Shown here: one piece after another, positions 54,940-64,000 of the stretch
How the letters are laid out: each line of letters starts with the position of its first letter
Numbering within the stretch: the stretch's first letter is position 1
Assembly: GCA_021234155.1 (NCBI GenBank)
Contig: JAJEKV010000008.1
Location: 22,845,106 to 22,909,105, forward strand
DNA: 64,000 bases
Direction: 5' to 3'
Source of the DNA: Isoetes taiwanensis
Taxonomy: Eukaryota > Streptophyta > Lycopodiopsida > Isoetales > Isoetaceae
Made by a program: the position numbers and the translations under genes
Notes under the pieces: model-generated
Seen by the model: only the letters and a program-made list of their open reading frames with translations
Database searches by the model: none
What the model was told of the DNA's origin: nothing

Positions 54940-57500
54940 AATCGTGGGGAGGGTCTAGTGTGGTGGACTATGTGCTCGTGGTTAGCGAAGATATGCATCT
55001 CGTCGGTCGTTTCGGATGGAGCCACAGACGGTCGGGGATGAGGAGGTCATTCGAGATCACCTCCCACTTTATTTGGACTTGGTTTGGCATAGCGGGACCC
55101 CACTATGCGACCCCTCGCCGCCCCTCGGTTAAGACTAGAATATGAGCGAGCTGAGAGGACTTCGCCGAATGCTCATGGGCGCCCTCCAGGTAATTACCGG
55201 ACCTCACACTGAAGCGTGACGGACCGGTGACCGGCTATTACGGGGGAGCGGAACCCAGTGTTTAAGCGGATTGGCGGTCGCCCGTTGAGGGGTCAGCAAC
55301 ATTCAGCGTAACCGATGGTTTGATCGCGGTGTAAACGCCAAAGCGGCGGCTCCGTCACGATACGGATCGGTACCCGGCTTGACCAGCCACCCGATGCAGC
55401 CCATGTCGGAAGGAGACAAAGGGTACCTTACCGGGCTATCGAGAGGGAGATGTTGACCGGACCTCATCCTCGGGCGCGCAGCCAGCAGAGAGTGCTTCAA
55501 GGCCAGCCCAGCCCTACAGGGGGACATCACACCGGCGTTGGGAAGCAGTACTGCAGCAGCTCTATGACCCCCGGGGATGCGTGCGCCCATACCCCACGGG
55601 ATGGCCCCCATTGGTTCGTGGAGGAGGATGTTGAGGAGGGCACGAACGGTCGGCTAATGGGAAGGCTGACCTCGATGGTATGCGGGCCGAAGTTACTCAA
55701 ATGGGCGGGCGGCCCGCTTGTCGCAGTCCTCACTACCACATTTCAGCGAGCATTGCGGGAAGGTCTCCCCGACAATGGACCACAAGCTGTGGTTGTTCCC
55801 ATTCACAAAGGCAGGCGACCCCCCTTTGTCCGCCAATTACCCGGACGATCATGGTCATTCGGATTTTGCCAAACCGGTTGCGGGGCATTCTCGGCGGCAG
55901 TTGACCGGTAGGCGGCCGGATGTGATGCGAGCCCTCACACATGCGGGCTTTGGAGCCAGCCCTCAGCGATTGACCATATCTTTTGCTAATCGGGCGATTG
56001 AAGACAGCGGAATCATGGGCGGGGACTTGTATTGCTGCTTTGTGGACTTAGAAGGCTTTTGATCACGGTTCCGAAAAGCGTAGGCTAGACTTACGTCAGC
56101 TGGGGCTCCCCGCTACATGCGGAATGCCATATACAGGTTGTATGAGAGTTGTTTTGGCGGGGATGCAGGCGGACCAAGCATTCACCAAAGAGTATCGGGG
56201 TCGGGGTTGCCCCCTCTCGCCAACACTTTTGGCTCTACATTGATCGTTTAGAGCCCGCTTCATCGAAAGAGCATGGGGGTGGCATCACGACTTTGCACCG
56301 AGGTCATCCGCCGAGCTCATCTATCGCGGACGATGTTGGCCTGGCGGCCCCACACCCGAAGCTATCACGGTCTCACGGATGCCCTAGACACATTTTGTCG
56401 GGCTACGGACATGCGGCGTGAATCTGGCCAAGACCGGGGTGGTTCTCATATCCTCTTCACGTCACCCCATGCCTCCCGCACTCTCACATATCGGGGGGGC
56501 CGGCGTGGGCGTCCACGCCCACCTACAAGTATCTAGGGGTGGAGTTCCCCTCCTCGCTTTCTGGAGGGCGTCTATCCGCTTAAATTGACAGCAGCATCGG
56601 AAAGCTTTATGCCATCAGAGGGAACCATGATCCCCGTGGCGAGCTCTATGCGATTGGGGCCACCGGTCCTGATCTGATTCGAATCGGTCGAACTGTCCTT
56701 AATGCGGTCGAGGTTTGCCCTACGTCGTCTCTTTGGCGACATGGAATGACGGAGCAGGTGCGAAGGCATTTTGGCAGCGGCATTTGGGGTGAAACCTTCA
56801 GTTCCCTATCAGATTTTTGCTGGGAAGCCGATTCTTGCAGCCCGGCCGGGCAGTTTTGATAGACACATCATCTATTTTTTGAAAGTGGATTTACTATGGG
56901 TGATGCCGGCTCCCGCACTGCTTACTTGTGGCAATGAGTCATAGCGGCTTAGGGCCTGTTGGAGGGTAAGAGAGATCGGTGGTTCTCTAGATGGAGCGAT
57001 GCGAGAACCGAGATCGTGCGGTGGACACGTGGCCCGATCGCATTGACTGCGGGGGAGTACCCTAGGCAGCTTGTTTCCTTGGCAAACTCGGGACCGACAC
57101 TCTAGAGCAGGTCAAACGGCCCATTACAAGAAGCACATCAACCCGTGTTATCCGGGGCCCACGGCTCTACGCGTTCCCAAACCCCGAAAAGTCTGACTCA
57201 TTGCCTCCATTCGCATACGGTGCCCACCATCTTCATGTCGAGGGCAGGCAGGTGGATTGGGGGACCCGCCGACGAGAACTCCTCATCGATCTGCATCAAG
57301 CGGGTGCCATTGAGGATGAGTCTCACACTTTCCGAAGTTGCCCGGCGTTGATCCGGATCCGTGCGGATACGCTCCCTTAGTGCGGCGGACTTGCCCCTTA
57401 CATTTGCTGATGAACACACCGTCCGATGCGATAATGCAGGATCGATCGCATTCGGGGAGGTACTGGACCTCCGCGAGGTCACCTTTACCCTTTGGGCTGC
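54940..57500 (+). pseudogene. LINE fragment 3: endonuclease end, reverse transcriptase, C-terminal part
   Basis: Same family as the LINEs at 5040 and 7860. Visible are SSVVDYVLVVSEDMHLVG near 54955, then RT pieces: VVVPIHKG near 55790, ITRTIMVIRILPNR near 55833, GDLYCCFVDLEGF near 56020 (motif A), GCPLSPTL near 56205 and SSIADDVGLAAPHP near 56320 (the A-D-D catalytic motif). The frame changes repeatedly and stops are frequent, so it is inactive. GC content is clearly higher than in the flanks. Confidence 0.75.
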
Positions 57501-57922
57501 TCGTTGATTAGGTGAACTGCATTTTTGTATTGGGTCCCATAGATCGATTGGTCTCCGTGGACGATAAAAGTACCTTCCTTCCTTCCTAAGAAACTCCCTG
57601 TATCATTTCCTTTTATTAAAGGCCTCCTTGTTTTAATAGTTAAGGAATTTAATGCAAAGGAAGAAAGTAAGCTGGGAATGAAGAAGAGAGAGGAAGGGTT
57701 CGAGTATCGCTCGAGGCAGCATCAGGGTTAGGGCTCACCATCCATCATGGAGAGGCATTCGCGTTCAGCCTTCTGGCCTTCTATCTTTAACAGAACGCTA
57801 CCTCTTGTTGAGTCGTTTTTCTATATCTATCTACCATAGAGTATCATTATGGTAAGTACTTTGCCAACTTCTGAAGGTTGGTATACCATACAACAAATGA
57901 TTGAAGCAGAAAAGAAAGAGCA

Positions 57923-58260
57923 TTATGTTTTGCCAGAAATCCAATCCAGCTGCTTAGATTTACGAATAAGAAGTTCTAGAGACTGCAAATGTTCAAAAAC
58001 TTTCTTGCCATGCGTATAGCTGCTTCCAAATGTAGTGTGAGATATAACATCTCCAGTTAGGCATTTTAAATGTTCTGAAACATCAATTTCTGCCTCAGAC
58101 CTCTGCTTTGCAATAGCACCTGATTTGAGCTGATCCATCTAATTTTGTTTGCTCCCCTTTTCCCACTCTTCCAACATTATTTCTACGGTGCAGCTGGGCC
58201 GGAACCAAAATATGAGTACCCATTTCTGACAAATCAAAAGGCTGTCAAATGGGAATCCAA
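57923..58260 (-). pseudogene. Cytochrome P450 remnant, CYP72-clan-like
   Basis: On the minus strand the frame reads SCTVEIMLEEWEKGSKQN (58190-58144), then a TAG, then DQLKSGAIAKQRSEAEIDVS, EHLKCLTGDVISHTTFGSSY, THGKKVFEHLQSLELLI (58138-57950). MLxEWE and the DVSEHLxxLTxDVISxTxFGSSYxxGKxxFE pattern are the helix C to helix E region of CYP72-clan P450s. The stop and the absence of the I-helix, ExxR and heme-binding parts in the window show that it is a fragment. P450s of this clan act as membrane-bound monooxygenases in the ER. Confidence 0.7.
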
Positions 58261-58320
58261 CACCCGAAAACAAAATGACCCAAATGATCTTTTTGCAGTT
58301 GAACTGGGAATCGAATCGTC

Positions 58321-58990
58321 CCTGTACAAAAGAAAGAATTAAAGGCAGAAATTAGTGCAGTAAGAAGCATATCATGCCAGCAAGAATGGCAGAAACATCC
58401 GATATAATTTGGGTATGGCAAAAAAGGGTATTCTTTCATTATGTTCAGTCGCCACTGTTGCGAGCTCTGATGCCTTTGAAGATCAAAATACAGTGCCAGA
58501 GTCAAAGGCATTTTTACAGGAAACCATCTAATTTTTATTGCTGCCATCAGACCTATATGTTCAAAACATACAGATGCAATCTGATCATTGTTATAAACAT
58601 CATGCACCTTAACGAAGTTGGCTTCGCTGCCCAAAGGACTTCATACAGAAGATTCCCTGTACAAAAGAAAGAATTAAAGGCAGAATTTAGTATAGCAAGA
58701 AGCATATCATGCTAGCAAAAATGGTAGAAACAGCTGATATAATTTGGGTATGGCAGAAAAGGGTATTCTTTCATTCCGTTCAGTCGCCACTGCTGCGAGC
58801 TCTGATGCCTTTGAAGAGCAAAATACAGTGCCCGAAACAAAGGCATTTTTACAGGAAACCATCTATTTTTTATTGCTGCCATCAGACCTATCTGTTTAAA
58901 ACATACAAATGCAATATGATCATTGTTATAAACATCATGCACCTTAACGAAGTTGGCTTCGCTGCCCAAAGGACTTCATACCAGAAGATT
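58321..58990. repeat. Tandem duplication of 335 bases, diverged
   Basis: Units 58321-58655 and 58656-58990, both starting CCTGTACAAAAGAAAG (second: CCTGTACAAAAGAAAG) and ending near GCCCAAAGGACTTCATA. They differ at several percent of positions, so unlike the 136-base series this is a natural duplication. Confidence 0.8.
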
Positions 58991-60570
58991 TTACATTTTG
59001 AGAAGTGGTTCACAGGTCATAGAAAGAGATCAAAGTCCCTGTTGACTTGATCCTAAGCCCACAATTGTATTTGATTCTGTACACTCCTGATAAATTGAAC
59101 CTGGATGTTACAGGTTTAGGCTCAGGAAACATGCTTTCTTCATGTATCGACAATACAGTTGTTGACAGGGATATGAGGCTATCATTTTCGCCTTCTAAAG
59201 TTGCATCCTGATATGGACCTTGACATGATATTTAGTGCATAAGGGATAATTTTTTAATACGTTATAACTCAAACTATCTCAAATTGCCTGAACTATTTAT
59301 GTCGTTTAATTTAAAACATCCAATGAACAACTCATGTCTTTGGATACACGTCAACATTGCTTTATAGAAAGAAAGATCTACCTCCTTTATAACCTGACCT
59401 ATAGTCTTGTAACCCATCAGGAAATGTTTGTCTATCACTGAGTCGCGCAATCACATTTCCATTCATTGCAGTTATCATTAGATTTTATAATCTGCTTACA
59501 TCGTCAACAAGCAGATATACCATTCACCTCATAATGAACCCTTTTACATGCTTGAACCAAACCAAGAACTGACGTGAATCGTTATGAGACAGATAGTTTA
59601 ATAGATATGAAGCCATATCTTTGTTAATACTCGACGGTGGAGAAACTTCCAAAGCCGTTTCTGAATTCGTCTGCAAAATTCTCTAGAAACATACAAAGAA
59701 CATGTCATTACAGTTTTCTTTCTCGCAACAGACCTGTGAATGAGTAGATAGATAAGAAACTGAAAAGAAATCTTGGCCTGATTATAACTACAGCATTAAG
59801 ATTTCACATTATACAATACAGGGATGCATGAAATAAGAACATTTGTACTTTTTCAACTATAGAATACTCGTCAAATTGATAATGCATGGACTTACTCACG
59901 GCCCTATTGATAACACTTTCTTCATACAGTTTTGTGAATCACAGAACCTTCTGATATCTACAGAACCTCTAAATCACATTTCAAGAAATGGAGCAAGGGA
60001 AGAATCGTCAAAGATCAAGAAAAAATAGCCAAAACATTTTACATTTTGCAAAAAAAATCGGATGTACACTTTAAACAGCAGAATTGATTTTTGGAGGTCT
60101 TCGTGGAACTGGCTATGGTGCAATGACAAATGTGGCTTTGTGGAAAATATTTGTGGGGAAGAAAAAGCATGCCACACTGATGATTCTGTATGTGAAAAGA
60201 CCTGATCCACCAATGGAACTGGAGAACAAAAATATCTGATGCAAAACTGGCGATCCAAAATGGCGACTTGCTCTTCAGATTTCTTAGGATTTAAACTCCA
60301 CCGCGTAATGATGGAAAGTGGAGGAGTATCCTCTGCGATATCATATCGCTAATTAACTATAACAATTCCTAATTGTTACCCACTACGAGAAGGGAAAACA
60401 AGGTTTCTCAATTTTCACTCCAGCAACAGGGGCAATCGATATTTTACAGCCTATGATGGATTTGGAGCAGCCATTGGCATATTTTGGGTATATATTGGCA
60501 TATACTAAGAATATGCTACAAACCCACCTCAACGAGGGCTTGCCCCCTTAGGAGCAACCCAAAAACCACA
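58991..60570. other. Interval without recognised gene
   Basis: AT-rich, no recognisable exon. A relative of the 31097 block (palindromic TTGCCCCCTTAGGAGCAA) lies at about 60490-60565. Confidence 0.5.
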
Positions 60571-60574
60571 TCCT

Positions 60575-60615
60575 AATCATAAAAACCACTATAATGTGTG
60601 GTTTTTATTATGATT
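60575..60615. repeat. Hairpin
   Basis: AATCATAAAAACCAC pairs with GTGGTTTTTATTATGATT with a one-to-two-base bulge around an 8-base loop. Confidence 0.7.
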
Positions 60616-60710
60616 ATTATTTCTTGCATAAATAACCACATTCATAATGGTTCCTTAGTGGTTAATTATGGTAGCCAAATTTTAGGATACCTTGTGCACC
60701 ATGTAGTGTC

Positions 60711-61830
60711 ATGAATATGCAGAAGGAGAGGTGGAGATTGAAACTTGATGTGCATGGAATGGAAAGTATGAATAGGGATGCACTCTTAAAATTAGAGATG
60801 TTTACGATATTGAGAAGCACGTGGTACGAAACACATGTAAGTTACATGAAGACCTTCCTACCAGCATCAACATGTGAGTGCAACAACATCAAGAATCCGT
60901 GTTCCTCTATCAATAAGGGGACTTTTTTCAATTGGGATTTATTACTCCAATTCAAAGAGAGTATATATTGATGTTTGGCTATAATAGAGCAATACGCATG
61001 GACTCCACTTTCAAAACCAATTACAAGAGGTATTCCCTTTAAAGTAGTTAGTGCTTGGGATAATTGTAGATCTTACTGTTCTATCTTTTCACATTGATTG
61101 AATTTGATAACCATTGCAATGGTTTGTCATTGGCTTATGTTTTGACCAATTCTCAAAAGACCAGACCTATAACAATGTGGCTGCAGGCTCTAAAGAATAG
61201 CATGTGCAAGGATGATCCTTCTTAGCATCTTCTTGTTTCATTACTGATGATGCCCATGCGGAAATAAAGGTCATGAAGAATGTAAGTTATTCTCTCTTCC
61301 ATCTTCCTTCGACGTGTTTGTGATCTAACCTTGTATGTTGGTATAGGTTTTCCCAGATGTGCTTGTCCAAATTTGCATTTAGTACGTGAGAAGAGCATGG
61401 ATTAAGTGGCTTCATAAGAATGTAAGAAACAAGGTTGCTAGGAATGAGATGTTCAAAGAACTTGGGCACATTATGTACAAGACAGAGGGTCCAGGAGGAG
61501 ACAATGTGTATGGTGCAGAGTATGGGGATGCGGTTAGAAAAGAATCCATCAAGAAACTAGAGGAGTTGGTGAAGAAGTACACTCAGTATCCAAAGTTGGC
61601 CTCCTATATGAGTAAGGAGTGAAACTAAGAATATTCGTCAGTGGGTTTTGGCTACAAGAATGTATCCACATTCCAACCAGGAGACCAACGCTGTCATAGA
61701 GGCATGGCATGTGCTCTTAAGATGCGCCTAGGCATTTGCAAGCGTGCACTTAGAGGAAGAAGAATTGATTGGTGGTTGCTCTACATTCTCACAAACAATG
61801 TGGAGACGAATATGCCATACATTAGGTAAT
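60711..61830 (+). pseudogene. Mutator-type (MULE) transposase remnants
   Basis: The frame at 61386-61622 reads AWIKWLHKNVRNKVARNEMF ... KKLEELVKKYTQYPKLASYM. It shifts to RQWVLATRMYPHSNQETNAV, then IEAWHVLLR, and then RALRGRRIDWWLLYILTNNV at 61740-61800. The TN-x-x-IE-x-W-H-x-x-L and RR-x-DW patterns are typical of the C-terminal part of MULE/FAR1-type transposases. A frame upstream (60711-60971: YETHVSYMKTFLPASTCECN) may be a decayed SWIM zinc-finger part. Multiple shifts show that it is inactive. Confidence 0.55.
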
Positions 61831-62760
61831 GTTTCTTCACAATAGTATTGCTTTCCCATTGAAACATGTTTGTCTCATAATCCATATGCTTTTCTATTGT
61901 GAACAGGTCATTGAAGGAACACGGGTTTGTAGTGAACACCTCCAAGAATAGATCATAGAGTGTGTCATACAGGGAGCCCGAAACATTAGCGATGACCAAG
62001 TTACATACACCAACTTTGAGGAAGGTGAGGCTGAAGTGCAAAGTGAGCGCATTCTTGGGCAAGGTCTGTATTTCGTTAATGGGGCACGCAAGAATTGGGC
62101 ATGTTGTGATTGTCCTTGGGATGCTAAGGGCGATCTATATAAGCATTAAGTGAAAATTATGCAATTACTGGGCAACTATCGGGATCAAGATATTCTACAA
62201 ATGCTAGGTTCCTAATATGGGATAATTGGTGATGGACTAGACCACCTGAGGCCACACGAGGAGGTGGTGATTGAGCAGGAGAGTTGTGAATTTAAACAGA
62301 AGGTTGAGGTTGTAAGTCTAGGAGAGGAGACTCCTACGTCACAAGCATTAAGATCAATTTGGAGAAGACTAGAGCATCCTTGGAAGCAAACATTAATAGA
62401 GTGGTGTATAGGGCTGCCAAGCACCCTAACCTCCTAGTTGCAAGTGATTCTCTCAAGAGGCAACTCGACACTAGGCTTGAGAAGATGGATGATGATGGTG
62501 GACTAACACGAAGATAGCTAGTCTCCCTCGGCTGAGAGAATTGTGGCATTAGCTTGGTAAGGTTGAAGCCCTTGATAAAGCTCGGGAAAAACAAGGCTAA
62601 GGAACCAAGGAAGAGTTGGAAGCAAGTTGAGATGGAGGCATTATGTAAGTTAAATAATGGAGATGACACTTGATGGAGGTTCATGAAACTTATGTGCATT
62701 TCAAATTGTCTTATATTATCTTAAATTTGCCAAACTATTTGAACCTTTGAAATAACCCTA
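61831..62760. other. Interval with weak coding traces
   Basis: Short plus-strand frames (QESCEFKQKVEVVSLGEETP near 62270; a lysine/arginine coiled stretch near 62360-62510) may belong to the MULE remnant. No motif is recognised. Confidence 0.35.
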
Positions 62761-62789
62761 CTCCAGACCATTAGAACAATACGCAGACG

Positions 62790-62935
62790 TGTGATCCCGG
62801 AGGACGGGATCACTCACAGCGAATATGCGGTGTGATTCTGGAGTAGGAAATTACACATAAATATCCCCTCCTGTGATCCCAGAGAGGCGGATCACACGTA
62901 ATATGTGGTGTGATCGTGAAGGAGGGGATCACATG
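62790..62935. repeat. GTGATCCC hairpins, three units
   Basis: GTGATCCCGGAGGACGGGATCAC (62790 region), GTGATCCCAGAGAGGCGGATCAC (62872 region) and GTGATCGTGAAGGAGGGGATCAC (62911 region). Each has complementary GTGATCc/gGATCAC arms. Related to the cluster at 51905-52860. Confidence 0.7.
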
Positions 62936-62939
62936 TACT

Positions 62940-63379
62940 ATTTGAAAACCATTGGAGGTACCATTTTATAATTTAGAGAATGGATAGTACAACATATCTC
63001 CTACTGTTCATTATGCCTTGCACTATATATATGTCCCTTATAAATTTTCCTCAAGCTAAGTGGAGACGGTGAGGACCCAATAGCAGCTCGGTGAATACAG
63101 TGCCAGCAACGTGCACACTCTTGAGGATATTCTAGTCCACCTGAATGATCTTCAGGAGGATGTGAGGTTTGATCTTCTTGAGAAATGAGAGCTTCCACAC
63201 ATTCACAAGTAAGCATTTAATGTTTTCCTTTAAATTCATGGTTTCCCTCTTACTGTACGATTCCAGATGCATGTTTTATACAGAGGCAGTGGAGAGCATC
63301 ACCTTTAGAGAGACCCCTCGGCCTCTCCAGAACGATATTAATAGGCCAATTGAGATAAGAAGAATCTCCTTTTTCAACA
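62940..63379. other. Interval without recognised gene
   Basis: Nothing recognised. Confidence 0.5.
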
Positions 63380-63459
63380 TGCTTTTGTGGTGTGGTGTGG
63401 TTGGTTATCGCGTTAGTCTAACACATTGAAGGTCTCCAGTTCGAATCTGGGAAAAGCCA
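63380..63459 (+). tRNA. tRNA-Val(AAC)-like gene, expanded D-arm region
   Basis: From the D loop on it follows plant tRNA-Val(AAC): GTGTGGTTGGTTATCGCG, the anticodon arm TTAGT-CTAACAC-ATTGA with AAC in the loop, the variable GGTC, T arm TCCAG-TTCGAAT-CTGGG, and 3' acceptor AAAAGCC plus discriminator A. The 5' acceptor reads TGCTTTT (first pair mismatched), and about six extra bases (a GTGTG/GGTGT duplication) sit between the acceptor and D stem. No internal intron. It may therefore be a pseudogene or a tRNA-derived sequence. A T run is not directly downstream. Confidence 0.65.
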
Positions 63460-63760
63460 TGCAACAAATGTGTATAATGTGTTAAGTGTATAATGTGTTA
63501 ATCTAATCTTTTTTTAACTTTTATATTTGTTATGATAATGCCATAAGCAATTGTATTATGATCTCAAACAAGGTATTGGGTTTTACTTGGCACAAAAACA
63601 TATCAAGCAATCACTTTTCCTCCCTATATAATAAAGAAATAGTGTCCGTATGTAAGTGAGTGAGTCTGTATTCCACGCCCCATCATCGGTGGACGAGGCA
63701 CCACGTGGCGCGATCTCGGCCCTTCTTAGTTCTCCCACCCACTTTAAAACTTTTTGATCG
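63460..63760. other. Interval without recognised gene
   Basis: AT-rich, then GC-rich CACCACGTGGCGCGATC near 63702. No gene recognised. Confidence 0.5.
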
Positions 63761-63761
63761 T

Positions 63762-64000
63762 GCTGGGGTGCATGCCCATAAGCATCTGGAACATTCTAGA
63801 ATATTCTATTTTGAGTGTTTGCAAAGTTTCTAAAAACTTGCTATTTTTAGACTGGGGTGCTTGCCCATAAGCAGCTGGAACATTCTAGAATATTCTATTG
63901 TTCTATTTTGAGCATTTGCAAAGTTTCAAAAAACTTCTCATTTTTAGACTGAGGTGCTTGCCCATGAACATCTAGAACATTCTAAAACATTCTGTTTTGA
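63762..64000 (+). repeat. Tandem repeats with heat-shock-element-like sites
   Basis: Three units of 89-97 bases starting CTGGGGTGC(A/T)TGCCCATAA; the third runs off the window. Each holds alternating GAA/TTC blocks: GAACATTCTAGAATATTC at 63789-63806 and 63878-63895, and GAACATTCTAAAACATTC at 63975-63992. The first two match the nGAAnnTTCn heat-shock element consensus for four blocks. Confidence 0.7.

Noticed and set aside
63625-63660. CCCTATATAATAAAG as a Helitron 5' end
   Set aside because: Similar to plant Helitron starts, but no matching CTRR end with hairpin can be seen within the window.
1-64000. CRISPR arrays, bacterial operons or phage genes
   Set aside because: Nothing of the kind; gene structure, repeats and splice signals are those of a plant nuclear genome.

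Overview
This window is nuclear DNA from a land plant, dominated by transposons. The signs are spliced genes, Ty3 and Ty1 LTR retrotransposons with tRNA-iMet or similar primer sites, non-LTR retrotransposons, PIF/Harbinger and Mutator-type transposases, a plant REM-type B3 gene, a CYP72-clan P450 remnant and a tRNA-Val(AAC)-like gene. The sparse genes and multi-kb introns would fit a large fern, lycophyte or gymnosperm genome, but the species cannot be fixed from the sequence.

Layout. 1-4498: 5' part of a minus-strand LTR retrotransposon (element A), with LTR 3005-4498, primer site 2992-3003, ORF1 2194-1035 and the start of ORF2 at 171. 5040-6005 and 7860-9345: two decayed LINE fragments. 9552-25283: a Ty3 chromovirus complex (element B) with the target duplication CTTCA on both outer edges and three LTRs. 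It interrupts a coding exon of an unidentified minus-strand gene (9346-9551 plus 25284-25779). 26400-36500: introns or intergenic DNA with five copies of a structured RNA-like motif (three here plus one at 36.3 kb and one at 43.9 kb), a 1-kb terminal-inverted-repeat element and segmental duplications. 36808-41922: a decayed Ty1/copia element with target duplication AGCTG. 42.5-46 kb: gene fragments including a histone H3/CENH3-like exon. 47359-49223: a three-domain B3 gene. 50276-51616: a Harbinger transposase with one stop. 51.9-52.8 kb: a GATCCC-hairpin repeat cluster. 54.9-57.5 kb: a third LINE. 57.9-58.2 kb: a P450 remnant. 60.7-62.6 kb: a Mutator-type remnant. 63380-63459: the tRNA-Val-like gene. 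63.76-64.0 kb: tandem repeats with heat-shock-element-like sites.

Main discovery candidate. Elements A and B belong to one retrotransposon lineage and both carry, between the 5' LTR and gag, an ORF1 that is a histone H3 chimera. Element A ORF1 starts MARTKQTARK, which is the H3 tail through K9, followed by a long charged insert and a decayed H3 fold. Element B ORF1 ends with 60 residues that align without gaps to the end of histone H3 (about 47-49 identical). ORF2 follows in both elements (MATSDFRRWY in A, MAATDLLAWY in B). Element B also encodes a C-terminal chromodomain on its integrase, the reader type that binds methylated H3 tails, so tail mimic and tail reader may work together in targeting or silencing escape. 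That functional link is inference.

Major caution. Eighteen direct duplications across the window all have exactly the same 136-base offset. This points to untrimmed k-1 overlaps (k=137) in a de Bruijn assembly, not biology. Several frameshifts and parts of the triple-LTR structure may be assembly errors.
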